NCBI GenBank assembly: GCA_024362935.1
Contig: JANCRA010000010.1
Location: forward strand, 12,268,501 to 12,332,500
Reading direction: 5' to 3'
DNA: 64,000 nt
DNA from: Setophaga petechia
Taxonomy: Eukaryota; Chordata; Aves; Passeriformes; Parulidae
Each line of letters starts with the position of its first letter. Within the stretch, counting starts at the first letter, position 1. Below, one piece after another: positions 12,196 through 22,930 of this stretch. The translations under genes were made by a program, and so were the position numbers. The notes beneath the pieces are model-generated. The model saw nothing but the letters and a program-made list of their open reading frames with translations, was not told the DNA's origin and did not search any database.

Positions 12196-13419
12196 TGTGA
12201 AAAACCCCAGATGTGGTTGAGTCAGTATCTTGACTGTACTGAAAAAACCCAGGGAAATGAGATGAAGGCACCAGGACCCCTGGGCTTGGAGGATTCACTC
12301 CAGGTTTTACTCATGCACATCCTCTCATGTGGGCGTCCACTTGCCCCTGAGCCTGGTCAGGACTGATGGAGACATTTTGGCTGCACTTACAGATGAGACC
12401 TTTGACATCAGCTCAGGGGCAAAAGACAAAGCAGCAGAAGAAAAAGAATATACTGAAAAAAAAAAAAAGCTTCAGAACCTCTGTTCTAATCTCATTCCCT
12501 CTACTGCCGTGAGAAAAACCTTTTAAGAATGGCAAGGCACAAATAGGGATGGGGGTTGCTATCCTTACACAAGTAGATACAGCCATGCTCACAGGCCTGA
12601 TAGTCTCTGAGACAAGACCCCTCACCCAGACTGAAATAATTCCTTACAGTCTGGGCTGCAAATGTGGAGTGAGAAAGGCAGGGCTGAATGCTACAGCAAA
12701 CAGGAGGGAAGGGGTGCTATCCAAATCCAATATCCAATATCACAGACTCTGTAGGTACTTACAGCCATTCTGCTGTGTTAATATGTGCTGCAAAAGTCAA
12801 TGCAGAAATGCACTTTTGCAGTAGAAAAGGGTCTGCTGTCTGTGAAGAATATCCTAGGAAAATAGTAGGAATACTGCTGAGGTTTGTGGTACAGAGAGGA
12901 GCAGAGGCTTGCCCTCCTTGCAGTGGATGAAGTCTTACAAATTTTGGATGTTTTGACAGGAAAATCCTGGTTGCTATTCCTGGCTCCTCATTGCTGGTCT
13001 GTGCCTCCATCTCCCCAGTCATCAATAATTTTGTTACTTAAACTGGATTTTCCGCATTATATTTTTGGCTCTCAAAAACTCACTCCATTTTGATAGGGAA
13101 ATGTCAATTTGACATGTTCTTGATCTATTTCTCTTTATTCTCCTGGCACAATTTATTTCTCATACCTTGGTAGCACAAGTGCTTGGAGGAAGGAAACAGC
13201 AGATTACATCAGAATGAAGTTTCATCAGATCTCTTTGAGTAAGGTGGGATAGATGTTGCAGTGGTGGCTTTAAATTTTAGGTCCCTTAACAGGTGGAGGT
13301 TCAGGAAGGCTTCAGCATTATCCACTTTTCCCAGGAAGGGAAAAAGCACCTTCTTCCTTAGATAATAGGTCTTACTTTTTTTACTGAAGAGAAATTTAAA
13401 ATTACACATTTTGTTCAAT
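12196..13419. other. Unique non-coding sequence, no gene seen
   Basis: The stretch holds a 13-base poly-A run near 12457-12469 inside a purine-rich patch and a small imperfect duplication of a CCAATATCCAATATC type near 12730. Chance open frames reach 91 codons. No repeat family or exon is recognised. Confidence 0.55.
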
Positions 13420-14060
13420 ATTTGATTTTGAATTCACAGTCACCCTTGCTGATCTCATGGCTTTTGTAAATAGTCAGGAAACAGCAGTAAACACACAGGA
13501 TTCCTCTGTTCTTCCTTCTAGTTGCAAATTATAAACTATTTGCAAGCGAAGTATTATTGACAAAATTGTGAGTCATTGTGTATTATAAATAGATTTAATG
13601 ATCTCTGTAGACGATCACAAACAAGAAGAAAAATTCATTGTATAAGTGATTACTTATTAATTATTTGCTCTTTTCCAGTGCTTGCTGTTGCCTCATGGGA
13701 ATTTTGAGGATCAGTTAATTAAGGTTCAGATAGGATCTTGAATAATGTTTCAGGGATCTAAGATACAAGGCTGCCTCTGTGAATTTTTCTTATTTAAGTG
13801 GACTTTGTTAGATCTTAACAGTCTATTTCATAACTCACCACTAACTTTGGATTTATAATTATTTGCTATGCAAATCTCCAAATATTTAATGTCACCTTCA
13901 TTTCACATGCTAATCAGCTGTCTGCTTCACTCTGATTTGTGTGTATAATTTCGACTTTAATGAAGATTTGATTGTTTACATGAATAAACATTTGAGAGAA
14001 TAAATTTAGTGTCCAGTCTCACATGTAGCATATTTTAAAGCCAGAAGAGACTATTTGTAT
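13420..14060. other. Candidate conserved non-coding element with octamer motif
   Basis: This strongly AT-rich block contains the POU/octamer motif ATGCAAAT at 13868-13875. The motif lies in a short inverted repeat, ATTTGC-TAT-GCAAAT, at 13861-13875. Many TAAT/ATTA cores and several TTTAAT and AATAAA strings surround it. No frame longer than about 70 codons crosses it, and no repeat family is recognised. Established knowledge is that octamer and TAAT motifs are bound by POU and homeodomain proteins. That this block is an enhancer is inference. Confidence 0.3.
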
Positions 14061-15748
14061 AAAATATGTGTAAACCAGACCATTTTATGCCTTCCCAGAA
14101 GTTCTTGCAGCGACAGGAATGAATTTTTCCCGCCACACAGGTGAGTGCTATTGAGTTCAATAACATCTTGTTGAGTAAGAGTGTATCTTTTAGAGCACAT
14201 CCAGCCTCTATGAAAAGGCTCCAGGTGATGATAAATGCATCCCTTTCCTTGACAAAGTGTGCTAATGGTTGTTCTCCACTGGTGCAAAGTGAGGGTGTAG
14301 TTCCTATTGAAAGTGGTTTTCAGTATCATTATTAGTTAGCTTTTCATAGCAAAAAGGAAAAAAAAAGAAAAGAAAAAAAAAAGAAAATGAAAATCAAAAG
14401 AATGCTCCTTTTAGCTCTCCATGACATTCACAGCTCCCACAGCAGACGGTCTAGTGAGTAAATATAAAGTAACAGACTTTCTAACCACACTATTTACTTG
14501 GTTCTTTGCAGTGGCTCTGAATGAGCCATTAAGGACTGTTGTGTAAATATAGGATTATGGGCTCTTTAAACACATGCTATTCACTTGCTCTTCCATTATG
14601 GGGATCCCTCACTCCCAGGCTCCTACTGACAGACTCTTTGTTAATCCTTTCAGAGGAGAGATAGCAGCGGGCTCTGCTCCTCACTTTGCCGTCCACCTGT
14701 GTAGACCAAAGAGTGCCCATGGCAGAGTGCTGCCTCAGAATTCCTGGTTCTCCCGGCATTGAAATGATCCTGGCACGAGGGTTACACCTTGGCATCCCAC
14801 TAAGGTGATTTACTAAGCTTAAGCAGGCTCTTCATGTGTCTCTTCAGCTTATTCTGAGGATACTAATGGATTTTTCTATGGGTCTATGTAAGGACAATGT
14901 CATTGCTTCTGATCACCCTGATGCAGTAGGTATCTGGCTTAGGAAGGATCCTTGTTGAGTTCACACACCAAAACTCATTAGAGACTCCAAAACTGCTCAC
15001 ACCACCTTTGAGCAAACTCAAGGCTGATGGTAAAAGACCAAGCAGCTATGGACAGATCCTACCAGTGCAGAGCTCAGTGTTATAACCAGCCCAGACTGAA
15101 TTTTCAGGATTCTACATTTCTTTAGTCAGTTATATCAAGCTCTATCAAAAAAAGCTAAAGACAAAATCTTGGAAACCCATATGAACTCTGTAATCTGCTG
15201 TTATTATTCATTCTCAAAAATACTACATTTTAGCAAGGTGTGCTTCCATTTGGCCTAGACCTATTGGGTTTTACATCCTCCCAGCAGCAGTGGGACCCCA
15301 CAAAGGTGACAAACTGCATGGCAATGAAGAACCACTACAAGCATCAATGAGTATTGGGAGAGTTCCATCATTAGGAACAGGAAACACCATGTACCCCCAA
15401 AACACAGTGAGGTATTCTGGTGTCTGACACAACATTTGGCTTGCCAGTCCCTTCCCATGGTGGGAGGAGGTGGACACCAAGATAAGAGGTGGCTGAGGAG
15501 TCTTCTTATCTGCTTCCTACCCCTTCAGGTAATTCTCTAGGTCAATCCAAGTTACACACAGTGTAAGAAAGGGATGCAAAACCAGCTTCCACTTCCTGAT
15601 GCCACGGCACTAACTCCCTTATGCCTTGTGTGGCAGCAGCTCTCTGGCCACATAGGCACAACTTTCCCAGGCATTGACCTGGAGAAGGCTGTGAGAAGAT
15701 CAGAGAAAAGAATGATAAACAATTCTTGTCTTCACTTGCTGCACCTGT
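14061..15748. other. Unique non-coding sequence with an A-rich purine tract
   Basis: A purine tract of A runs broken by G occupies about 14350-14400. Otherwise the sequence is unique with short chance frames only (the longest 92 codons, minus strand, 14051-14329). No RNA gene or mobile element was recognised before the LTR that begins near 15749. Confidence 0.5.
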
Positions 15749-15969
15749 TGTTGTGAACAGGTGGAATGTGTTATGGAGATTTGTTTACCAAAGGGTGGTT
15801 TCTTGATTGGCCAATGGTGATGGTGTTTGGATTCAAGGACTAATTGGATTCACCTGTATTGTGACTGTCTGTGTTCTTAATAATTATAGTACAATAAAGT
15901 GATTGAACAGCCTTCTGAGAATCATGGAGTCAATGCTAATTATTACCTGGCTGGGGGCCTGTGGCAACA
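15749..15969 (+). mobile_element. Short solo LTR of an avian endogenous retrovirus
   Basis: The element runs from TGTTGTGAACAGG to GTGGCAACA, giving TGTTG...CAACA inverted termini. Internal blocks are TGGTTTCTTGATTGGCCAAT, a region with TAATAATTATAG that may serve as a weak TATA element, and the polyadenylation signal ATAAAGTGATTG near 15891. These are followed by a terminal stretch containing GAATCATGGAGTCAATGCTA and TTATTACCTGGCTGGG. The order matches a songbird ERV LTR family I remember but cannot name. No internal gag/pol/env sequence and no partner LTR flank it, so it is solitary. A clean target-site duplication is not visible. CACCT appears just inside or beside both ends, but only if the termini are shifted by a few bases. 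Confidence 0.7.
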
Positions 15970-17689
15970 CCTTGTGCAGTGTAAATGATGAGGCAGAGCA
16001 GAGGATGCTCCACCACCACAGTTCAGAACAAGTGCAAAGTGTCTGAAGGATGTGCACAACATCAGAGTTTATTCCTAAGATCCCAGAAAACAGCAAGTTC
16101 CTGTGTGCTGCTGGCACTGGGAACTGCAGGCTGCCTGATATCATGGTAAAACATCTGTAGTACATCACTTCCATATCTTCCCTCTGTTCCTGGAGCAGTG
16201 CTGAGTTTCCTGGGCACAGGGCAAGATGCAGCCCAAACAATCTAGTTTTTCTTCCTTTCACTGCTTCAAGTCTCATTTTGACTAGGATCCTAAGGCTTCT
16301 GCTTCACAGGAGCCTCTCACATCTTAATAAAAATCAGGTACTGAGCTTCCAAGAAGACATGCTAAGTCTGAGCCTGGGGCTGGCTCCAAATTCTACTGAA
16401 CTTGAATGAAATATTAACAGTGATTTGGATTAGACTCTTTATGGTTTGACAGGCAAGAGAGAGAGGGGCTGATTGCTCCTTGCACCCCTATGGATGTAAA
16501 TCATCTGAAAGGAAAGGAGAGGATAAAGCTATGATTTTCCCCCTTGCCACATGAATCCTTTGACCTGGTAACTCACAGCATCCCCTGCTCCCTGGGACAG
16601 CTGGGGAAGCGGTGCCTCACTTGGGAATGTCTCCTGATCAGCCAAAATGGGGATGAAGGCTCAGGCTTCAGGGATTTTTATCTGCAATATGCTGAAGGAG
16701 TGTGAACTAACTACTAACCCTTGGTATTACACCTGATTTTACCTGTGTCTAGAGAGGCCAATTTCTTTTATGGCTCTAATTTACCAAGTCTACAAATGTC
16801 AAGTCACAAAAGGTCCTAATACTACAGACAGCTTTGCTTAAAAGGTAGCAATTAATAATCTTACTTCTTTTCCAATTTTCTGTTTAAGTTTTAATGTCCT
16901 TTATTGTGAGTCCTTGGCAGACATTTTAAACCTTCTGTCTTACAAGTCTTGAGCTGCTTAGTGGTTTGAGATCTCTGCGGCATGAAATTATTTAAAACCA
17001 CAAACTCAGAAATGACACATACCTTGTTAGTTAGTGGCTGCATAATTCACGTCATCTGCCCTTCTTTCTTTATGGCAAGCATGTGTGGAGGGTGAAGCAC
17101 TTGAGTTAATGCCTCCAGCCAGCAGAACCTGGCAATATCTGTCTTAACTTTAGTTGCAACCTATCCAGGACTGATGCTGCTGCTGCTGCTTGTTCTGTCC
17201 ATTGTCTTTTCTAGACCTCTATAAATAGTTGTCTCTTTCCTTTGGGGAGAAGCAGACATAAAATTATAATTATGAAATTTGAATTCAGATTAGGTGACAT
17301 AAAATTGTTCCTTTCATGTTACCTGCCAGACTTCTAAGAGCAAAACATGCTCAGGGTGAAGTTTCTACATCACAGCCTAAAGTGAGTGAGGCCACAGATG
17401 TTTTGGACAGCTGCCAGTCTGTGTACCTTCCTCAAGCTCAGCAGAATTCCCCATAGGACACAAGCACTGCAGTTGCCTCCAGTGCCAGATGCCTTTTGGA
17501 GCTTTGTGGAGAGCTTGTTGTGAAGATACTGAGCTCTCCCACTAATGCACTGGTTTGTTTGAAACTATTTCATACTGCCTTTGAAAACCTGTTTGCAGTG
17601 TTCCCCAGAAGGACTTAGAGTGGATCTTAAATCAGGATGGACATTTCAGCTCGATGACACCTGGTGAGGGGTAGAGATAGGATAGTGAT
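15970..17689. other. Unique non-coding sequence, no gene seen
   Basis: A (GCT)5-type trinucleotide run lies near 17174-17192. A 130-codon minus-strand frame (15884-16276) overlaps the end of the LTR and shows no domain, so it is a chance frame. The rest is unremarkable unique sequence that becomes AT-rich near 16840-17000. Confidence 0.5.
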
Positions 17690-18045
17690 TACGATAGAGC
17701 TTAGGGGTAGTGGTTGGGGTTACGGTTAGGCCTAGGCCGAGGCCCAGGGTTGTCCTCTAGACAGCCAAAGAGCCTACAGCTCCAGGAACACTGTGGCTGG
17801 AAAAGGCAGGCCAAATCCATTCTGACAAAGCCCCAGAATGGCTACTCCTGCATCCTTTTAAGCAGGAAAACCCATACTCAATGTTCTGGGTTAGGGTGAG
17901 GCTTGGGCTTAGGCTTACTTTTAGGGTTAGGCCTAGACTTGGGCTCTCGACAGCCCAAGAGCCTATAGCCAGCTCCAGGGACACTGGGGCTGCCAAAGTC
18001 ATGCCAAGGCTGTTCCCACAATTCTGGCTGCTCCTACATCTCTGT
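17690..18045. repeat. Tandem pair of ~190-bp units with telomere-like segments
   Basis: Two diverged head-to-tail units are visible. Each starts with a G/T-rich segment built of degenerate TTAGGG/TTAGGC-like words. The first is about 17698-17755, with GGTTGGGGTTACGGTTAGGC. The second is about 17886-17945, with GGGTTAGGGTGAGGCTTGGG and TTAGGGTTAGGCCTAGAC. Each continues into a shared unique part. AGACAGCCAAAGAGCCTACA at about 17758 matches CGACAGCCCAAGAGCCTATA at about 17948. The two CTCCAGGRACACTG blocks match, as do GGCTACTCCTGCATC at about 17840 and GGCTGCTCCTACATC at about 18026. The spacing between matching points is 186-201 bp. A 147-codon frame across the second unit (17881-18324) is a by-product of the repeat. 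The family was not identified. An interstitial or subtelomeric-type satellite remnant is the simplest reading. Confidence 0.75.
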
Positions 18046-19885
18046 GAGCTGACCATGGCTGTGGCCATGGGATGCACTCCAGAGGGATTCTTTCCAATCA
18101 GGCCAATAACTGCACTCTTTTGTCACGTGGAGTCTTCACAGTACCACAGCAACCAACAATATCTGCACAGCTATGATGAAGTCCCATCACAGAACTCAAT
18201 CAAGCTCTTGAAAACATCTCATAATTTTACAAGGGATGAACAGCTGGAGTTGGCATTGGGGAGTGCTGTTGTTTTGGCTTGCAGATACAATAATTCCCTA
18301 GTATTAAAATACCTAAATAAATAAATAAATAAACAAATCTGCCACACACATGCTAGTCTCATGAATATATGTCTACTGGCTTTTTTCCCTTTTTTTAATT
18401 CCCACATCATTTTTGTACGTGTTTTGAGTTTGGGTGATAATTTTGGAGCTTAAAATATTTCAGTGATTTCATTTAAAAAGCAAAAGGGAAAGAAATGTTG
18501 ATTTCTTTTTCTCCATTGTGTTCTAAATAATTTCTGACCTAAGAAACACTACAGAAACAAAAAAAATACCACATGAAAGCTTTGATCTATGGGAAAAGAA
18601 AACTGACTGATACTTAAAGAAGCAGCAAAATAAGGAAAGCTTTTACTCTAAACACTTTACCCATCAGAAAATAACATCTTCTGTCATTCTGACTGCTGTG
18701 TTTGGAGACTTAGGAGCAGAGCTGTCTTTATGAATAGGAAAAGCAAGAACCTACCTTTTTTATGAAGAACTTAGAGGTGGCAAAATAGCCAGTTTAAAGT
18801 ACCATATACATTATTCGAAGATACTAAATCTTAGAGAGTAATTTTGAACTTTACTAGGAGGAAAATAAATGGAAAAGAATGCATAACAAAATAAATTGAT
18901 CATCTCAGGATATACCTCCACAGGCCCTCTCTGGAGGATCCTCTCACCCATGGAAAAGTCAGGGCACCACAACACAGACACAGGGACCTGCCTGCCAAAG
19001 GTAGATCTTGCCTTGCACACAGAGTTTCTCCAGTCAAATGGTGTGTCCTGAGATGAAGGCCCCAAGTCACTCAGGTGTGGTACAAAGCATGGCACATCAG
19101 GGCCACCAAACAACCCTCTTCCCTCCAGGCTGCCAGGCTGGCACTTGCTGAGAAGGTCAGTGTGAGCCCATCATCCCACCTCTGGTGCTGATGTTGAGGG
19201 AACTGGATAGAGGGCACAGAATTACCCTCCTCCAAACACTGCACCACATTGTTTGTTGTTCTGGGAGATTCTGAGCCCAAGGCGGCATCTCTGTACTTAA
19301 CAGCCCTTAGGACATTTTACTTCTGTGGATTTCTCCAGATGATCTTTTGTATCCAGATAAACTTTCATCATCCTCAGTATCTGTGGTCTGCAGCTCAGCT
19401 TCACATGAGCTGAAGAACCATTTCACTGTTTTTATGCCAAATATGCAACTTGATAGCCTGGTGCCAGACAAGAACTATTGACCCCTACTCACCTCCTTCA
19501 GATCACTGGGGATTTGGTTAATCAAATCTGGGATCCTTTGCTTCTAGAGAAACTAAATTTCAGATAAAATGTCAAACCAGGAATCTGTCCCACGTGATTA
19601 AGGAGCAAACTGAGACATTTCAGGAAGTCTTTGTAGGGCTGCTGGGGTTGAGTCTCTTCTGTGTCCTGTTGTAGCAAACTCTTCTGAAGCTCTCCTACCC
19701 ACAAAATGCAGGTCCTGTCCAGAGGAGCACACAGGGTAGTTCAGATTGGACAGGGCAGAATTCCCTAAAGCAGACAAAGACTGAAGACTGATTGACTCTT
19801 TACTTTTGTGGGCAACAGCAGACTTGAGAAGGAGACGGGGCTGTTCATCACTCGTGGAAAGGAATGAGCAGCTCTTCACATTGAG
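18046..19885. other. Unique non-coding sequence with an (AAAT)n microsatellite
   Basis: A short (AAAT)5 run lies at 18314-18333. The remaining sequence is unique, with no recognised repeat family, exon or RNA gene. The longest minus-strand frames (about 100 codons at 18811-19113) are chance frames. Confidence 0.5.
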
Positions 19886-20098
19886 GCACAGCACAGCCCA
19901 GTGGAAAGGGCTTCAGTCTGCGGCTCCAGGATGCCCAGGGTCTCATCCCTGCAGTAACCCTGTCCTGCTGGATTGTATTTGCTTTCATATTGTTTCCCTG
20001 GGTGAAAAAAAAAGGAGGGTAATACTGTTTCACCTTCAGAAAGTGCTGGGAAAGCTATAGATGAAAAGTGCAGAAGAAAACTTAAACAATATTAATGA
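19886..20098 (+). mobile_element. Ancient MIR/CORE-SINE-like copy
   Basis: The head resembles the tRNA-derived part of this SINE group (CACAGCCCAGTGGAAAGGGC). It is followed by a diverged body with TTGTTTCCCTGGGTGAAAAA and GGAGGGTAATACTGTTTCAC. The tail has AAAGTGCTGGGAAAGCTATA and GATGAAAAGTGCAGAAG, then AATATTAATGATTAT. The tail matches the 'aaagtgctttgagatcctt..gatgaaaggcgctat' end typical of reptile and bird MIR-type elements. It is heavily diverged and has no coding capacity. It could instead belong to a related amniote SINE sharing the same LINE-derived tail. Confidence 0.6.
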
Positions 20099-22871
20099 TT
20101 ATGAAGCCACAACGTTCTCCAAATAGAAGATGCTAAAAGTACAAAGGGCTATTATATTTTTATTAAAAATGTTATAGCCAGCTACTCTCCTCCCTTTCAT
20201 TGAATACACCCAACTTCCTTCCTCACTGATGGAAATTGAATTACTTGCAGTGTTTTGTACTGAAATCTTTTATTATATTCAAAAAAAAAAGATACCAATA
20301 ATATAGATCCGATAATTAAATTGCCACCAGAAGGTGATAAGTCATGAATGAAACAAACAAAGAGAATAAAAGGGAAGAGGAATACAAAGAAATGTATTAT
20401 ATGACCAGCATATGGAATATTAAAGCGAATAAAGAAAACATAACCCTGACAATAAAGTCTGAGTAATGACTCTGACAGTTTATGTTCAAGGCACCATCTG
20501 GGCAAAGAATATTTTTTTTTTCAAATTGCTGAAGTAACTCTTGCCCTCCTGAACTTCAGGACAGGATTTTCCTCTGATCTGCATTTTCAGAAGTTCCCAC
20601 TTCACCATGGCAAGCTACTGTTCCAGCAGGTTTGTACCTAAAAGTTCAAGGAATTTTGCTTGGATGTCTTTTGCTTCATCCTGTTTTTCTTTGGGCTTCA
20701 TGGAAGAAGAACAGAAGAGGAAGGGCTAAGGGCTGTTGAGATGTCTCCAGCCATATTCAGTGAGCTTTCAGGCCCTGCTGCAGGTGATAAAAGGAAAAGC
20801 TAGGAAGGGAGGGTGCTGGCCTGGTTGAGGGCATGTCTTGCTATTATTCCTTCTGGAAAAGGAGGTGGTTCTCTTGGGGCTCATATCTCAGAGTCAGATC
20901 CTTTCTTCTGGGCTTATAGTAGAGACAGCTGGCTTTGGGGTGCTTTGTTGTCTTTCACAGGTCTGCTGGGATGGGGAAAACAAGGCCTGGTACACAGCAT
21001 ATGTTACAGCAACTTCAGGGTAGCGCTAAACTCCCTGGCTGAAACTGGGATGGGGTTTTGCCCTACAAGTGATGCCACAGGATATGATGGTTTTGCTCTG
21101 TCTTGCTTCTTCCTGTCTGGGAGCAATCCCTTTGTGCCTTGAGACACAGCAGCCAATATTGCAAAGCTAATTTTCCAGCTCTCAGTCCTTTGCAGATGTT
21201 CCCATTAAGTTTGGATCCTTAGCTGACTGCTTTAGGGCATATTTCTTACTACTTTAGGCTTCTTAATCTTACTACTTTAGGCTTCTTAACCACAGCAGAA
21301 ATCAGGCAGGAAGAGGGAGCTGGTATTAAGGATTATTCAGATAACCACAAGCTGCATAAAGCCCCATTCATTGAGATGTTTTCATCGACAGGTTTTCATC
21401 TGGGGGCTTATGGAAGTGGCTGGAAGTAACCATTCAAATGCCTCCTGTTTCTCAGATAAGCTCTGTAACTCACCCAGGTTTATAAACCACATCAACAGTG
21501 ATGAGCAAAGCCTAGACTTCAAGTTTTCTGGATCCATTAGGATATTGTGCCTTTGTTTGATGCACGAGTGTGAGGGGTGGGGCTCCCTTTCAGCTGAGAG
21601 AGTGCAAGACTTTGGAGACAAGTCAGACCCTGATTTTCCTGAGGCCTATTGAAAGCTGCAGGCTGGAAAGCCCATGTGGAGCAGCAGTGTAGAGCAGCCC
21701 CCTCTGTGTGACAGCTGGAATAATGCCACAATCTGGTGTTTGGCACCAGGGTGAATGTGCCAGCAGTGGCACACCAGGGTGCCCCATGCTCTGCACCTGC
21801 AAAGGAGCAGCTGCCCCTTTGGCCTGGGTGTGGGACCTGCCAGCTATGCTGAGAACATTCTGCAGCAAGTTTGCTTTCTTTCAATTTCTGCCTGAGATTT
21901 GAGGATAAAAGCCAGCAGGAGACTTATCCATGGCAGAAGCCACAGGAGAGCCTGCAATGGTTCCTGTTGTCTGAACCCATTAGCAAGGCTGGTGTTGGGT
22001 ATGGGGAACTGATGTAGGTTTTTTCTGATGTAACAGACAGTAAGTGCTGGAAGTGGCTGTTTGCTGAGGCAGAACTTAAAAATAACAATAATTTCCAAGT
22101 GTTTCTCCTTCCACTTCCATTTCCACTTGTGCTAAGATGTTATTTTGCCAGCATATGGGAAAGGCACAAAGAGCTCAGACCAGGTGATTTTAGGACCACA
22201 GTTTCTCTTGGCCTTCAGCCTGACCTGAGCAATACAGAAAGCTGCAAAATTCTGGATGGCAAAGGAGACAATAGCAAGGCAGAAAGAGGAAAGAAAGATT
22301 TGGTCCTTTGAAAAACATCTACTAGGAGAGAGCTGTAGCTGGGGGAGGGGGTGAATCTATTTGTGCTTTATACACTGCTCCAAATATCCCGAAAGTTGGA
22401 CACAGGAGGAGGTGAAATTGTTTATATGTATGTAACAATTGTGAGCCTCAAAACACCATTTGTTTTCCTCATTACTGAGACCTCTGAGAGGAACAGAGGT
22501 CCTGGTAGAGGTTTTGTAGCACACCATGTGCTGTCTCACTCTGTCTCCCTCAAGCTGGGCCTAGAATTTGAGCAGGAAGCTGGAGGTGGGATGAGTTTGG
22601 ATCACCTAGCAGGAGGGGTGACACCAGCTGCTGGGTGACTGCTGCCTTCAGGTGCCCATGCACTCCTTCCACTGTGCTGCCTGAGGCGCACTACTCAGCC
22701 CAGGCTATGCAGGTGACCTTGAAATTCCTTGAGAAATCAACAGAAATCCTGAAAAATCACGGTTGTACACCATCCAAGGAGGGGAAAGCTAAGCCATGAG
22801 TCCCCAACAAGTGGGTCCCACCTCCATGGGAGCCCCAGAGAGGGAATGTGGGAGCTGGTGGTGCTGAGGAG
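20099..22871. other. Unique non-coding sequence around the 23-bp duplication
   Basis: Apart from the duplication at 21244-21289, no repeat family, exon or RNA gene is recognised. A short poly-A run lies at 20281-20290. The longest frames (109 codons at 20813-21142 plus, 115 codons at 21537-21884 minus) have no recognisable motif and overlap other frames of equal quality. Confidence 0.5.
21244..21289. repeat. Perfect 23-bp tandem duplication
   Basis: The 23-bp unit that begins TCTTACTACTTTAGGCTTCT is present twice with no differences, at 21244-21266 and 21267-21289. The absence of any mismatch suggests a young slippage-type duplication, or an allele that varies in copy number. Confidence 0.9.
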
Positions 22872-22930
22872 CCGGGCAGAAGGTGCGATGCCTCGGCTGC
22901 GCTCGCGGCAGCGGGTGGCACTCGCCCCGC
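22872..22930. promoter_or_regulatory. Isolated CpG-dense patch (possible small promoter or unmethylated element)
   Basis: Nine CpG dinucleotides fall within about 57 bp (from CCGGGCAGAAGGTGCGATGC through CTCGGCTGCGCTCGCGGCAG to CTCGCCCCGC). This stands out sharply in a window that is otherwise CpG-poor. It is immediately followed on the plus strand by TAAGTTATAATAAATGC. On the minus strand that TATA-like string lies upstream of the GC-rich patch, so a minus-strand start is conceivable. It is far too short to meet the usual CpG-island definition. Alternatives are a fragment of a GC-rich mobile element or chance. Confidence 0.3.

Noticed and set aside
17881..18324. 147-codon frame with Leu/Arg/Gly/Val repeats
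   Set aside because: Starts inside the telomere-like G/T-rich segment of the tandem pair, so the peptide repeats are a by-product of that DNA repeat.
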